From: Nocardioides albus
GTDB taxonomy: Bacteria; Actinomycetota; Actinomycetes; Propionibacteriales; Nocardioidaceae
Assembly: GCF_014648255.1 (NCBI RefSeq)
Contig: NZ_BMQT01000008.1
Span: 248,001 to 312,000, forward strand
DNA: 64,000 nucleotides
Reading direction: 5' to 3'
Shown: positions 1-7,501 of the stretch, in pieces
Layout: each line of letters starts with the position of its first letter
Position numbering within the stretch: the first letter of the stretch is position 1
The notes under the pieces: generated by a model
The model's database searches: none
Told to the model about the DNA's origin: nothing
The model's input: the letters and a program-made list of their open reading frames with translations, nothing else
Position numbers and translations under genes: made by a program

Positions 1-1798
1 GCTTCGCGACCGGATCACGCTGCCTGGACACCTGTTCGAGCGGCGTACGGCCCGACGCGACGCCGCCGCCGGCGTCGTCCTCGGCATCGAGTCCGTGCCG
101 GACGGGCTGGCCAGCGGTCTCCTCGCTGGAGTGAACCCGGTCGCCGGGCTCTACGGCTATCTGTTCGGGCTGGCCGGCGGGGCGCTGTTCACCGGGAGCG
201 CCGCCATGGCGATCCAGGGCACCGGGGCGATGGCGATCATCGTCGCCGATGCCGGCCTCGACACGTACGAAGACCCGGTGCGAGCCCTCGCCACGCTGTC
301 GATCCTCACCGGCGTGGTGATGATCGTCGCCGGGGTGCTCAGGCTGGGTCGGCTGCTGCGGTTCGTGTCCAAGTCGGTGATGACAGGGTTCATCTCCGCG
401 GTCGGTATCAGCATCGTGCTGGGGCAGCTCGACAACTTCACCGGCTACGACTCCCAGGGGAGCAACCGCGTCTCGGCGGCGTTCGATCTGCTCCTGCACC
501 TTCGTGGGGTGGATCTCGCATCACTGCTGGTGGGGCTGACCACGGTCGCCGGCATCCTCGTCCTGCAGCGCACCCGCCTGGGCGCCACCGGGCTCGTGGT
601 GGCCGTTGCCGCAGGCTCGGCTCTGGCTGCGTTGCTCAACGCGATGGGCAACGACACCGTCGCGCTCGTCGCTGACGTCGCCGACGTACCGAACTCCTTG
701 CCTCTCCCGGTGTTCCCCGACCTCTCCGCGACGATCGACCTCCTCCTCCCTGCGGCATCGCTGGCCTTCGTCGGGCTGGTCCAGGGGGCCGGCGTCTCCG
801 CCGGGTTCCCGAACCCGGACGGGCCTGCCCGCCCTTCGCGTGACTTCATCGGCCAGGGCGCGGGCAACATCGCCTCAGGACTGTTCCGCGGCGTACCTGT
901 GGGTGGATCGATGTCGGCGACGTCGCTGGTCGTGAGCGCCGGGGCGCAGAACCGGTTCGCGCTCCTGGTCGCGGCCGGGGTCATGGCCGTGGTGATCGTG
1001 CTTTTCGGGAGCGTGGTCGAGCTGGTCGCGATGCCGGCCCTCGCCGGGCTGCTGATCGTGGTCGGGGTCGGCACGATCAAGCCGGCCAAACTGCTCGCGG
1101 TCGCCCGGACCGGGCCCGTGCCGCTGACGGTGATGCTGACAACGTTCGTCCTCACCCTGCTGATGCCGTTGCAGTACGCCGTGCTGGTCGGTGTCGCCCT
1201 GTCGGTGCTGCTGTTCGTGATCGGCCAGTCCTCGCGCCTGGTGACCCGTCGGGTCGTGCTCGGCGATGACCATCGGATCATCGAGACCAACCCCCCAGGC
1301 CGCCTCGGCGAACGCGAGGTCGTGGTGCTCCAGCCGTACGGTCCGATCTTCTTCGCTACCGCGACCTCGCTGCGTTCGCAGATGCCGGAGGTGACCGCCG
1401 GCTCGCGCAGGTCGGTGGTGATCCTGCGGCTGCGAGGCGCGGACGAGGCGGGCGCCACGCTGCTCGAGGTGCTGGCGACGTACGCTGCGGCGCTCGGCGA
1501 CCGCGGCAGCAGGCTGGTCATCGTCACCGACAACGAGCGGCTCGTACGTCAGCTGCAGACCGGTGGCACGCTCGGCGCGGCAGGCTCGGTCTACCAGGGC
1601 AGTGCCGTGATCTGGGAGGCCACCAGGAACGCCTACGACGACGCCGTCGCGTGGGTCGCCCAGGACTATGACGAGGTCGAGGACCAGAGACAGGACCAGA
1701 GACAGGACCGGGACCAGGACCAAACGCGGCTCGGCAGCGCGAAAGCCCGTCGTGACCCGCACGAGGGCGACCTTCCGCCCGACCAGATGGCCCTCTAG
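1..1798 (+). CDS. SulP family inorganic anion transporter, 5' end outside the window
   Basis: Membrane permease of the SulP (SLC26) family, expected to move sulfate, bicarbonate or another anion. The reading frame is open from base 2, and the residues before the first in-window GTG (base 95) align with the N-terminal part of the SulP at 7502-9301, so the true start lies left of the window. About 598 residues are visible. Family landmarks are the PDGLASGLLAGVNP segment near the beginning, repeated hydrophobic helices, and a cytoplasmic C-terminal STAS domain (about visible residues 435-530). The tail is low-complexity and very acidic (a short tandem D-Q-R-Q repeat at about 1680-1722). It is one of four SulP genes in the first 19 kb. 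Substrate cannot be read from sequence. Confidence 0.93.
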   Translation, partial: LRDRITLPGHLFERRTARRDAAAGVVLGIESVPDGLASGLLAGVNPVAGLYGYLFGLAGGALFTGSAAMAIQGTGAMAIIVADAGLDTYEDPVRALATLSILTGVVMIVAGVLRLGRLLRFVSKSVMTGFISAVGISIVLGQLDNFTGYDSQGSNRVSAAFDLLLHLRGVDLASLLVGLTTVAGILVLQRTRLGATGLVVAVAAGSALAALLNAMGNDTVALVADVADVPNSLPLPVFPDLSATIDLLLPAASLAFVGLVQGAGVSAGFPNPDGPARPSRDFIGQGAGNIASGLFRGVPVGGSMSATSLVVSAGAQNRFALLVAAGVMAVVIVLFGSVVELVAMPALAGLLIVVGVGTIKPAKLLAVARTGPVPLTVMLTTFVLTLLMPLQYAVLVGVALSVLLFVIGQSSRLVTRRVVLGDDHRIIETNPPGRLGEREVVVLQPYGPIFFATATSLRSQMPEVTAGSRRSVVILRLRGADEAGATLLEVLATYAAALGDRGSRLVIVTDNERLVRQLQTGGTLGAAGSVYQGSAVIWEATRNAYDDAVAWVAQDYDEVEDQRQDQRQDRDQDQTRLGSAKARRDPHEGDLPPDQMAL

Positions 1799-1809
1799 AG
1801 CCGTTCCGT

Positions 1810-1855
1810 TCACCCCTTTCCGGCGATCACGAACACCCCCGGGCGTACGCAGACT
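1810..1855 (+). promoter_or_regulatory. Box 1 palindrome and -10 for the 1862 gene
   Basis: TCACCCCTTTCCGGCGA at 1810-1826, then 23 bases, then CAGACT (1850-1855) as a -10 hexamer, then 6 bases to the GTG at 1862. Same geometry as the other box 1 promoters; predicts a leaderless mRNA starting at the GTG. Confidence 0.6.
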
Positions 1856-1861
1856 GAGCTC

Positions 1862-2503
1862 GTGACGAGCTCGGTGACCCCTGACGATTCCCGTACGGAC
1901 TGGCGCGAGCTGATCGCGATCCTGCTGCTCTCCGTGACGGCGATCCTGACCGCCTGGACCGGCTTCCAGGCGAGCAAGTGGAGCGGCGCCATGTCGATCT
2001 CCTTCTCGCAGGCCTCGACGAACCGGATCGAGGCTGCTCGGATGGAGGCCACCGCCAGCCGCAAGCTGTCGGTCCAGGTCTCCTTGTTCACCCAGTGGCT
2101 CGAGGCCTACCAAGCCGATGACGCCGAACTGGCAGAGTTCCTCCAGGCACGGTTCCCCGAGCCTCTGGCCACTGTCTTCCCGGCGTGGCTCGACTCCCGG
2201 CCGTTGAAGGACCCCGACGCTCCGTCCACGCCCTTCGAGATGAAGCAGTACGTCATCCCGGAGTCCGTCGAGGCGCGCGCCGCGGACGCGACCGCCGATG
2301 GTAAGTTCCGCGAGGCGCTCCGCAACAACCAGCGCGGCGACAACTACACCGTCCTGACCATCGGTTTCGCCGCCGTGCTCTTCTTCGCGGCACTCTCCGA
2401 GCGCATGCGCCGCCGCGGCGCCCAGTGGGCGCTGCTCTGCATCGGCGGCACCGGATTCGTGATCTTGGCCGTGGTTTTGATGACCTTTCCGAAGATGCTC
2501 TGA
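1862..2503 (+). CDS. Small membrane protein of unknown function
   Basis: A 213-residue protein. One hydrophobic helix lies near residues 17-35 and two more near the C-terminus (about 160-178 and 188-208). Between them is a soluble, charged region with an alpha-helical look, so the middle part is probably outside the membrane core. I do not recognise a named family with confidence; it resembles small actinobacterial membrane proteins found beside stress genes. The GTG start is chosen because a box 1 palindrome and a -10 hexamer place the transcription start on this codon. It lies between a SulP gene and the large LuxR regulator. Confidence 0.75.
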   Translation: MTSSVTPDDSRTDWRELIAILLLSVTAILTAWTGFQASKWSGAMSISFSQASTNRIEAARMEATASRKLSVQVSLFTQWLEAYQADDAELAEFLQARFPEPLATVFPAWLDSRPLKDPDAPSTPFEMKQYVIPESVEARAADATADGKFREALRNNQRGDNYTVLTIGFAAVLFFAALSERMRRRGAQWALLCIGGTGFVILAVVLMTFPKML

Positions 2504-2509
2504 GACAGT

Positions 2510-2555
2510 TCACCTGAATTAGGTGATTCTTTCGCCGATTTTTGCCATTTACCCT
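2510..2555 (+). promoter_or_regulatory. Box 1 palindrome and -10 upstream of the LAL regulator
   Basis: TCACCTGAATTAGGTGA at 2510-2526 has perfect six-base arms. A spacer of 23 bases leads to TACCCT (2550-2555). The predicted mRNA has a leader of roughly 120 bases before the regulator start, unlike the leaderless box 1 genes. This would make the regulator autoregulated. Confidence 0.6.
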
Positions 2556-2684
2556 GAGTATCATCGCGAGTGAGACGGACTGCTACGTCTGGCTCGCCTA
2601 CGGCATGGTGCGCTCAGCACACTCCCCCCGACACGAGCGCACCGGCACCGCCGTGGCATCAGAGCTCTGATGAGGGGAGGGGTT

Positions 2685-5360
2685 GTGCAGCGCAGCAAGT
2701 CGGCGCCCGCCGCAGACTCGAGAGAAGAAGGTGCACCCGTGCCACGCCGAGAGGCGTCAGCGGTGTTGACCACGCAGCCGAAGACCAGCGAGAGCGCCGC
2801 CCCGTGGCCGCGCCTGCCGAAGGTCTACCTGCCACGGCATTCGCTGTGGGCCGACCTCGATCGGTCCGCCGACGCCGCGATCACGCTGGTGATCGCGCCC
2901 GCGGGGGCGGGCAAGACCCTGGGAGTCGCCGGGTGGCTGCGCCAGCAGAACGCCGACGGGGCTCCGCGCCCCCAGCGTTGGGTCGACGCCGACGACACTC
3001 TCGATCCCGAGCAGCTCTCCAGCCTGCTCGACGAGACGACCGACGGAGCTCCGCCGCGCATCGTCATCGACGATGCCCACCTGCTTCCGGCCGCCACGCA
3101 CAGGATGCTGAACGACCGCCTCAACGACGACCCCGACTCCATGCGCCTGGTGATGATCAGCCGGTGGGACCTGCCTTTCACCAGGCTGGTTCCGGAGCTG
3201 CTCGGCAACTTCTCGATCGTACGAGGCAACGTGCTGCAGCTGAGCGACACCGAGGCCGAGACGCTCATCGTCGAGCACGCCCGCACGCGTTCCAGGCAGG
3301 TCATCGACGGCATCACCCACCAGGCCCGCGGCTGGTGCGCAGCGGTCGTTCTCGCGGCGCGGTCGGTCCATGCGAGTCCGCCGGCCTGGGCAGGCGAGAC
3401 CGTCTTCGACGAAGGCACCATCGGCCTCGGCGACCGGGTGGCGAGCGAGGTCTTCGCATCGCTGTCCGCCCGGGCGCGGCACCTGCTGCTCTGCATCTCT
3501 GCCGAGAGCACCGTGACCGCCCGGACCGCCGCTCATCTCACCCAGGACCCGACCGCCGGTGAGACCCTGGCGGATCTGGAGAGCACCGGTCTGCTGGTCA
3601 CCCGTGCGGTCCCGCTGGTCCACGATGCCGACACCGAAGACGCCTACCGGATCCACCCGCTGCTCGCGGAGGTCGTCCGCCGGAGGCTGGTGGCCGGCGG
3701 GGTCGACGTGATGCGGGCGCGTTCGACGGTCGTACGCGCGGTTCGGATCGACCGGACGCGCGGCGAGGCGCAGGGTGCGCTGCGCAGGCTCGAGGCAGTC
3801 GGTGCCCACGAGGAGATGGCGGTCGTCCTCGCCGAAGACGGCGTCCGGACAGTGATGCACGGGGTCGGGGATCGCCTGAGCCCCTTCGCCCGCAATCTTC
3901 TCGAGCATGTCGAGACCACTCCGAGGACCTGGTTCGCGCTCGCGGTCGAGCACTGGCTCGACGGCGAGGTTCCCGAGGCCGAGCACTGGCTCGACAAGTG
4001 CCTGGCCGACCCGACGGAGATGTCTGTCGAGGAGCTCGCCTGCATCGGCCTGATGCGGGCCAGGCTCGGCATGGAGCCGTTGCGCTCGGCGGCCGACACG
4101 GCCGCCGCGGTGGTTCGTGGCATCCACAGTGCGGGCCGCGAGTCCGCCATCCTGCCGCAGCTGCTGATCGAGCTCGGCATCACCCAGTGCTGGCTCGGTG
4201 AGCTCGCGCAGGCCGAGCAGAGCCTCACCGCCGCGATCGGGCTCGCCCGCACCTGGGGCATGCCGTTGGTCGGGGCCGACGCATCCAGCCACCTGGCGAT
4301 GACCGAATACATGCTCGGGCGCGAGGCGGCCTGCGGCGAGATCGCCGAGGAGGCCACGGCCCTGCTCGCTCGGGCCACGCCGAGCCGCTCGCACTCTCCT
4401 CGTCGTGCGTACATCCGGACCCGGATGGAGCTCGGCGCGGCCGTGGCCCGCACGGCACGGCGCCCGTGGATCGAGCTGGCACCCATCAAGGATGCGGCTC
4501 TCCACCCCGCCGACCTGTGCACCCGGTTCTGGATGAGGATCCGAGGAGCGCACGCCACCATGTCCGGCCACACGGTCGTCCGGGCTCGCCAGATTCTCGA
4601 CGAGCCGTTGGACCTTCCTGGGGCGTTTCGGATGCCGGATCATCTGCAGGTCTCTCTGCTGATCAACCAGGCGGAGCTGGCGGCGCTCGCAACCGACCGA
4701 CGGTCGTTGGACGCCGCAGAGGCCGCGCTCGTCGAGCGCGGGATGACCGGCGAGGCTGCCCTGGTCAAGGGGCTGCACGCCGACCTGGACGGAAACCGGC
4801 GCCTCGCCGCCGAGCTCTTCGAGACGGCGGCCGTGCAGGCCGTCTGGAGCCAGCCGATGGTCCGCGCGATCGCACTCGTGGCGCGTGCCGAGCTGCTCCA
4901 CGAGATGGGCGATGTCGACGCCGCGTTCGAGCTCCTCCAACAGGCCGCGGTCGAGACCGAGGTCCGCCAGAACGCGATCCCCTTCCTCGGCTGGACGCGG
5001 CAGGGAACGCCCGTGCAGACCATGCTCGGTCGCTTCCCTGCGCTCAAGGCACAACCCTGGATCGGGCGGATCGCGTCGAGCATGGAGGGCATGCCCAGCC
5101 TGGCGACGTACTTCGATCAGGGGACGCCTCGGCCCTCCGAGACGATCGACGAGTCGGCCGGTCCCGTTCCCGGGCTCAGCGCCCGGGAACGGGACGTGCT
5201 CCGTGAGCTTGCTCGCGGGTCGACCTATGCCGATATCAGCGCCGCGCTCTTCGTCTCCGAGAACACGGTGAAGACCCACGTCAGCAGCCTGTACGCGAAG
5301 CTCGGCGCCTCACGTCGCAGTCAGGCGCTGGCGGTGGCCCGGTCCCTGAGTCTCATCTGA
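2685..5360 (+). CDS. Large ATP-binding LuxR (LAL/MalT-like) transcriptional regulator
   Basis: An 891-residue signal-transduction regulator. The N-terminal NTPase module has a Walker A APAGAGKT (about residues 71-78) and a Walker B-like IVIDDAH. A long helical, TPR-like middle follows, and the last 62 residues form a LuxR helix-turn-helix (LSARERDVLRELARG... NTVKTHVSSLYAKL). This order is that of the LAL/MalT class, whose members usually activate transcription when an inducer or ATP is bound. An ATG at 2670 has no ribosome site; the GTG at 2685 follows GGGGAGGGG and is preferred, and a GTG at 2739 after AGAAGAAGG is also possible. It lies at the head of the box 1 gene block and carries a box 1 copy upstream, so it is the best candidate for the box 1 activator (inference). 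Confidence 0.92.
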   Translation: MQRSKSAPAADSREEGAPVPRREASAVLTTQPKTSESAAPWPRLPKVYLPRHSLWADLDRSADAAITLVIAPAGAGKTLGVAGWLRQQNADGAPRPQRWVDADDTLDPEQLSSLLDETTDGAPPRIVIDDAHLLPAATHRMLNDRLNDDPDSMRLVMISRWDLPFTRLVPELLGNFSIVRGNVLQLSDTEAETLIVEHARTRSRQVIDGITHQARGWCAAVVLAARSVHASPPAWAGETVFDEGTIGLGDRVASEVFASLSARARHLLLCISAESTVTARTAAHLTQDPTAGETLADLESTGLLVTRAVPLVHDADTEDAYRIHPLLAEVVRRRLVAGGVDVMRARSTVVRAVRIDRTRGEAQGALRRLEAVGAHEEMAVVLAEDGVRTVMHGVGDRLSPFARNLLEHVETTPRTWFALAVEHWLDGEVPEAEHWLDKCLADPTEMSVEELACIGLMRARLGMEPLRSAADTAAAVVRGIHSAGRESAILPQLLIELGITQCWLGELAQAEQSLTAAIGLARTWGMPLVGADASSHLAMTEYMLGREAACGEIAEEATALLARATPSRSHSPRRAYIRTRMELGAAVARTARRPWIELAPIKDAALHPADLCTRFWMRIRGAHATMSGHTVVRARQILDEPLDLPGAFRMPDHLQVSLLINQAELAALATDRRSLDAAEAALVERGMTGEAALVKGLHADLDGNRRLAAELFETAAVQAVWSQPMVRAIALVARAELLHEMGDVDAAFELLQQAAVETEVRQNAIPFLGWTRQGTPVQTMLGRFPALKAQPWIGRIASSMEGMPSLATYFDQGTPRPSETIDESAGPVPGLSARERDVLRELARGSTYADISAALFVSENTVKTHVSSLYAKLGASRRSQALAVARSLSLI

Positions 5361-5401
5361 CCCGACCCCGACAGGGCTGCGGGATCCCCCACGAGGCCAC
5401 C

Positions 5402-6034
5402 TCAGCCCTTGTTCTCGGCGCGCAGACGGAAGGACATCACGACCGCGGCGATCCCGATGACGATCAACCAGACGCAGCTGATCACGACGAGGGCACCCAG
5501 CGAGACCTCGGGGTTGATGAGAAGCACGAGACCGGCGAGGACGGTGATCGCCCCGGCGAAGATGTCCCAGCCACGTCGGCCCGACGAGGGACGAAGGACT
5601 GCGCCGAGGATGTCCACGACGCCTCCCACGACCCACCAGATCCCCAGAAGGATCGTGACCAGGAGCACCGTCTGCACCGGGTCACGCAGGAACAGCAGGC
5701 CGACGATGATCGCCAGCGCCCCCGAGAAGCCGACGACCGCGCGCAGCCCGCCTTCCATGGCCTTGCCACCGATCGCCGAGATCAGGCGGAACACTCCCGA
5801 GACGATGATCTGGATCGCGATGATCACCGCACACACGCCGAGCGTCTGCTTCGGCCACACCGCCAAGGTGATGCCGAGTGCGGTGGTGGTCAGACCATAG
5901 GCCAGGACCAGACCCCAGTAGTCTCCCAGGCCGTCGAGCATGCCGCCGGACCCGGCGGACCGCGGCGCAGAGGCCACGTTCACGCTCGGGTCCGGTTCAT
6001 GCACGTCGGCGTTCGGGGTGTCGGAACTCGACAT
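5402..6034 (-). CDS. HdeD-like membrane protein (DUF308)
   Basis: A 210-residue integral membrane protein with six hydrophobic segments after a polar N-terminal tail of about 35 residues. The repeated glycine-rich helix pairs are typical of the HdeD/DUF308 family, named for a membrane protein of E. coli acid resistance. Role here is unknown. The ATG at 6034 is one base after the TGA of the upstream DUF7144 gene; a GTG at 6049 would overlap that gene and is less likely. The two genes form an operon driven from the box 1 promoter at 6515-6559. The 3' end converges with the LAL regulator 41 bases away. Confidence 0.85.
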   Translation of the reverse strand: MSSSDTPNADVHEPDPSVNVASAPRSAGSGGMLDGLGDYWGLVLAYGLTTTALGITLAVWPKQTLGVCAVIIAIQIIVSGVFRLISAIGGKAMEGGLRAVVGFSGALAIIVGLLFLRDPVQTVLLVTILLGIWWVVGGVVDILGAVLRPSSGRRGWDIFAGAITVLAGLVLLINPEVSLGALVVISCVWLIVIGIAAVVMSFRLRAENKG

Positions 6035-6035
6035 G

Positions 6036-6461
6036 TCAGAGCTCGGCACGGCTCGAGATCAGCTGCGACAGCGACCAGATGACGAAGATGTACAGCGCCA
6101 GCATCGCGAGCGACCAGTAGGGGTAGTAGGGCATGAACGCGAACGCGGCGACCGATCCGACGATCGAGATCACGATGCCGGCGACCCGGGCCCACGTCTG
6201 CCCGAGCAGCATGCAGATGCCGACGACGAACGCGATCACCCCGAGGACCAGATGGATCCAGCCCCAGGTGGTGATGTCGAACTGGTAGACGTATTCGATG
6301 CCTTCGACGTAGACCTTGTCCTCGGCGATGGCTGCGATGCCGGCGAGGATCTGGAAGATGCCGACCATCGTGAGGAGAGTGCTGGCGAAGATGGCGCCGG
6401 AGAACGCGAAGGCGGTCTTGACCGGAGAGTCGTAGCCTCCGCCTCGTGTGGTGCTGCTCAT
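6036..6461 (-). CDS. DUF7144 family membrane protein
   Basis: A 141-residue protein with four predicted transmembrane helices (about residues 18-45, 65-88, 90-108 and 112-135). The layout, including a WGWIHLVLGV stretch in the second helix and an ..FMPYYPYWSL.. loop, is that of the actinobacterial DUF7144 family. Function unknown. It is first in a two-gene operon with the HdeD-like gene, and its start lies 53 bases below the predicted -10, so this mRNA should have a short leader, with GGGAGCACCC just before the ATG. Confidence 0.85.
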   Translation of the reverse strand: MSSTTRGGGYDSPVKTAFAFSGAIFASTLLTMVGIFQILAGIAAIAEDKVYVEGIEYVYQFDITTWGWIHLVLGVIAFVVGICMLLGQTWARVAGIVISIVGSVAAFAFMPYYPYWSLAMLALYIFVIWSLSQLISSRAEL

Positions 6462-6514
6462 GGGTGCTCCCTGTCGTCGTGAGCGATTCGGTCGACCGCT
6501 TCGTGGTCGGCCAG

Positions 6515-6559
6515 AAGTTAGATGGCCTCGGTCGCGGTTCGATCACCCACAACGGGCGA
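6515..6559 (-). promoter_or_regulatory. Box 1 palindrome and -10 for the DUF7144-HdeD operon
   Basis: On the minus strand TCGCCCGTTGTGGGTGA (6559-6543) is followed after 22 bases by TAACTT (6520-6515), a good actinobacterial -10. The gene start is at 6461. Confidence 0.6.
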
Positions 6560-6613
6560 ATCTTCTGGACCGAAGATGTCCCGGCGATACTCCGGGCCCC
6601 TGCGGCCGACCGC

Positions 6614-6964
6614 TCAGCCGAGCAGTCGTTGTTTGGCGGCTGCGAACTCTGCGTCGCTGAGGATCCCTTGAGTGTGCAGCTCGCCCAGCTTGGTCAGCTG
6701 TGCCGTCAGGTCGTCCTCCGCGGGCGCCGCCGGAGCCGCTGGCGGGGGCGCCGACGGAGGAGCCGGCGGCGGTGGCGGGGCCGCAGCGTACTGCTGTTGC
6801 GAGTACTGCTGCTGCTCGTACGCCTGGGCCTCGGCCTGTTGCTGGGCCCTGGCTGCGCCCCGGCGGTTGATGGCGTTCGATGTGGCGGTGGCAGTGCCGG
6901 CGATGACGGCCGTACGTGCGGCGGCACCGATCAGGCCGGGCCGGCCGATACGTCGTCGAAGCAT
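6614..6964 (-). CDS. SHOCT-domain small protein
   Basis: A 116-residue protein. The basic N-terminus and an alanine-rich helix (about residues 12-35) may contact the membrane. A Gln/Tyr/Pro/Ala-rich low-complexity linker (about 38-83) follows, then a C-terminal SHOCT motif of about 30 residues (LGELHTQGILSDAEFAAAKQRLL), a short helical domain often found at the end of bacterial proteins of unknown function. The longer open frame to 7111 is rejected because GAGAGGAG lies just before the ATG at 6964. It is 13 bases behind the DUF6325 gene and cotranscribed with it. Confidence 0.85.
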   Translation of the reverse strand: MLRRRIGRPGLIGAAARTAVIAGTATATSNAINRRGAARAQQQAEAQAYEQQQYSQQQYAAAPPPPPAPPSAPPPAAPAAPAEDDLTAQLTKLGELHTQGILSDAEFAAAKQRLLG

Positions 6965-6977
6965 GGGTGACTCCTCT

Positions 6978-7397
6978 CTAGCTGGCAGCGGATGCGAAGG
7001 CGAGGTCGACGTCCTCGGGTGGAACCCGCAGGAACAGCTCGACTTCCGCACCGGTGCTTCGGATTCGGCTGACGGTCTCCCGCGCCCAGACCTGCTCGTA
7101 GACGACCGCAAGGCCGGCTCGACCCGGTGCGAGCGAGGCAGCGAAGAGGTCGATGTCGGCGTCGCTCAGCAGGTCGTTGGCGTCGATCTGGAGCCCGGCG
7201 AGCTCTGCGGGCAGGCCCTCCGCCTCCTCGATGTCGACAGCACGGAGGCTGCCGTCGGCGTCCCTCGACATCAGCACGCAGTCGATGATGCGGATCACTC
7301 CGCTCTCGACGGGCGGGCGTAACACTGCCGCGAGGTCGTTGAGACCGACCTCCTCCGACATGGACAGGAACAGGATCTCGACCGGGCCGCGTTCCAT
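6978..7397 (-). CDS. DUF6325 family protein
   Basis: A 139-residue soluble protein with the pattern of the DUF6325 family: it opens with GPVEILFLSM, then has a leucine-rich helix, the segment SGVIRIIDCVLMSRDADGSLRAVD, and a C-terminal half that resembles the DUF1269 proteins at 16-17 kb (a run ending PGRAGLAVVYEQVWA). DUF6325 and SHOCT genes are commonly paired in actinobacteria; the function is unknown. Driven by the box 1 promoter at 7446-7490. Confidence 0.82.
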   Translation of the reverse strand: MERGPVEILFLSMSEEVGLNDLAAVLRPPVESGVIRIIDCVLMSRDADGSLRAVDIEEAEGLPAELAGLQIDANDLLSDADIDLFAASLAPGRAGLAVVYEQVWARETVSRIRSTGAEVELFLRVPPEDVDLAFASAAS

Positions 7398-7445
7398 GGT
7401 GCCTCCGAATAGATCACGCGCCTGCCGGGCGGCAGGTCATTCTGG

Positions 7446-7490
7446 ACGCTAGGACTCCCCGAGGTCGCGTCGCTCACCCGCATCGGGTGA
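7446..7490 (-). promoter_or_regulatory. Box 1 palindrome and -10 for the DUF6325-SHOCT operon
   Basis: The clearest box of the set: TCACCCGATGCGGGTGA on the minus strand (7490-7474), six-base arms exact. After 22 bases comes TAGCGT (7451-7446). Start codon at 7397. Confidence 0.65.
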
Positions 7491-7501
7491 GCTTCGGACG
7501 C

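Noticed and set aside
1680..1722. Minisatellite at the end of the first SulP gene
   Set aside because: Only a few imperfect repeats encoding D-Q-R-Q; too short to be more than a low-complexity tail.
2757..5279. An 840-residue open frame on the minus strand opposite the LAL gene
   Set aside because: Low-complexity Arg/Gly/Asp/Glu-rich translation and no ribosome site; it mirrors the codon bias of an intact conserved gene. The same reasoning removes the long antisense frames at 875-2113, 17566-19212, 25053-27401, 29763-31403, 43417-45912, 45927-47753, 49278-50444 and 53114-54661.
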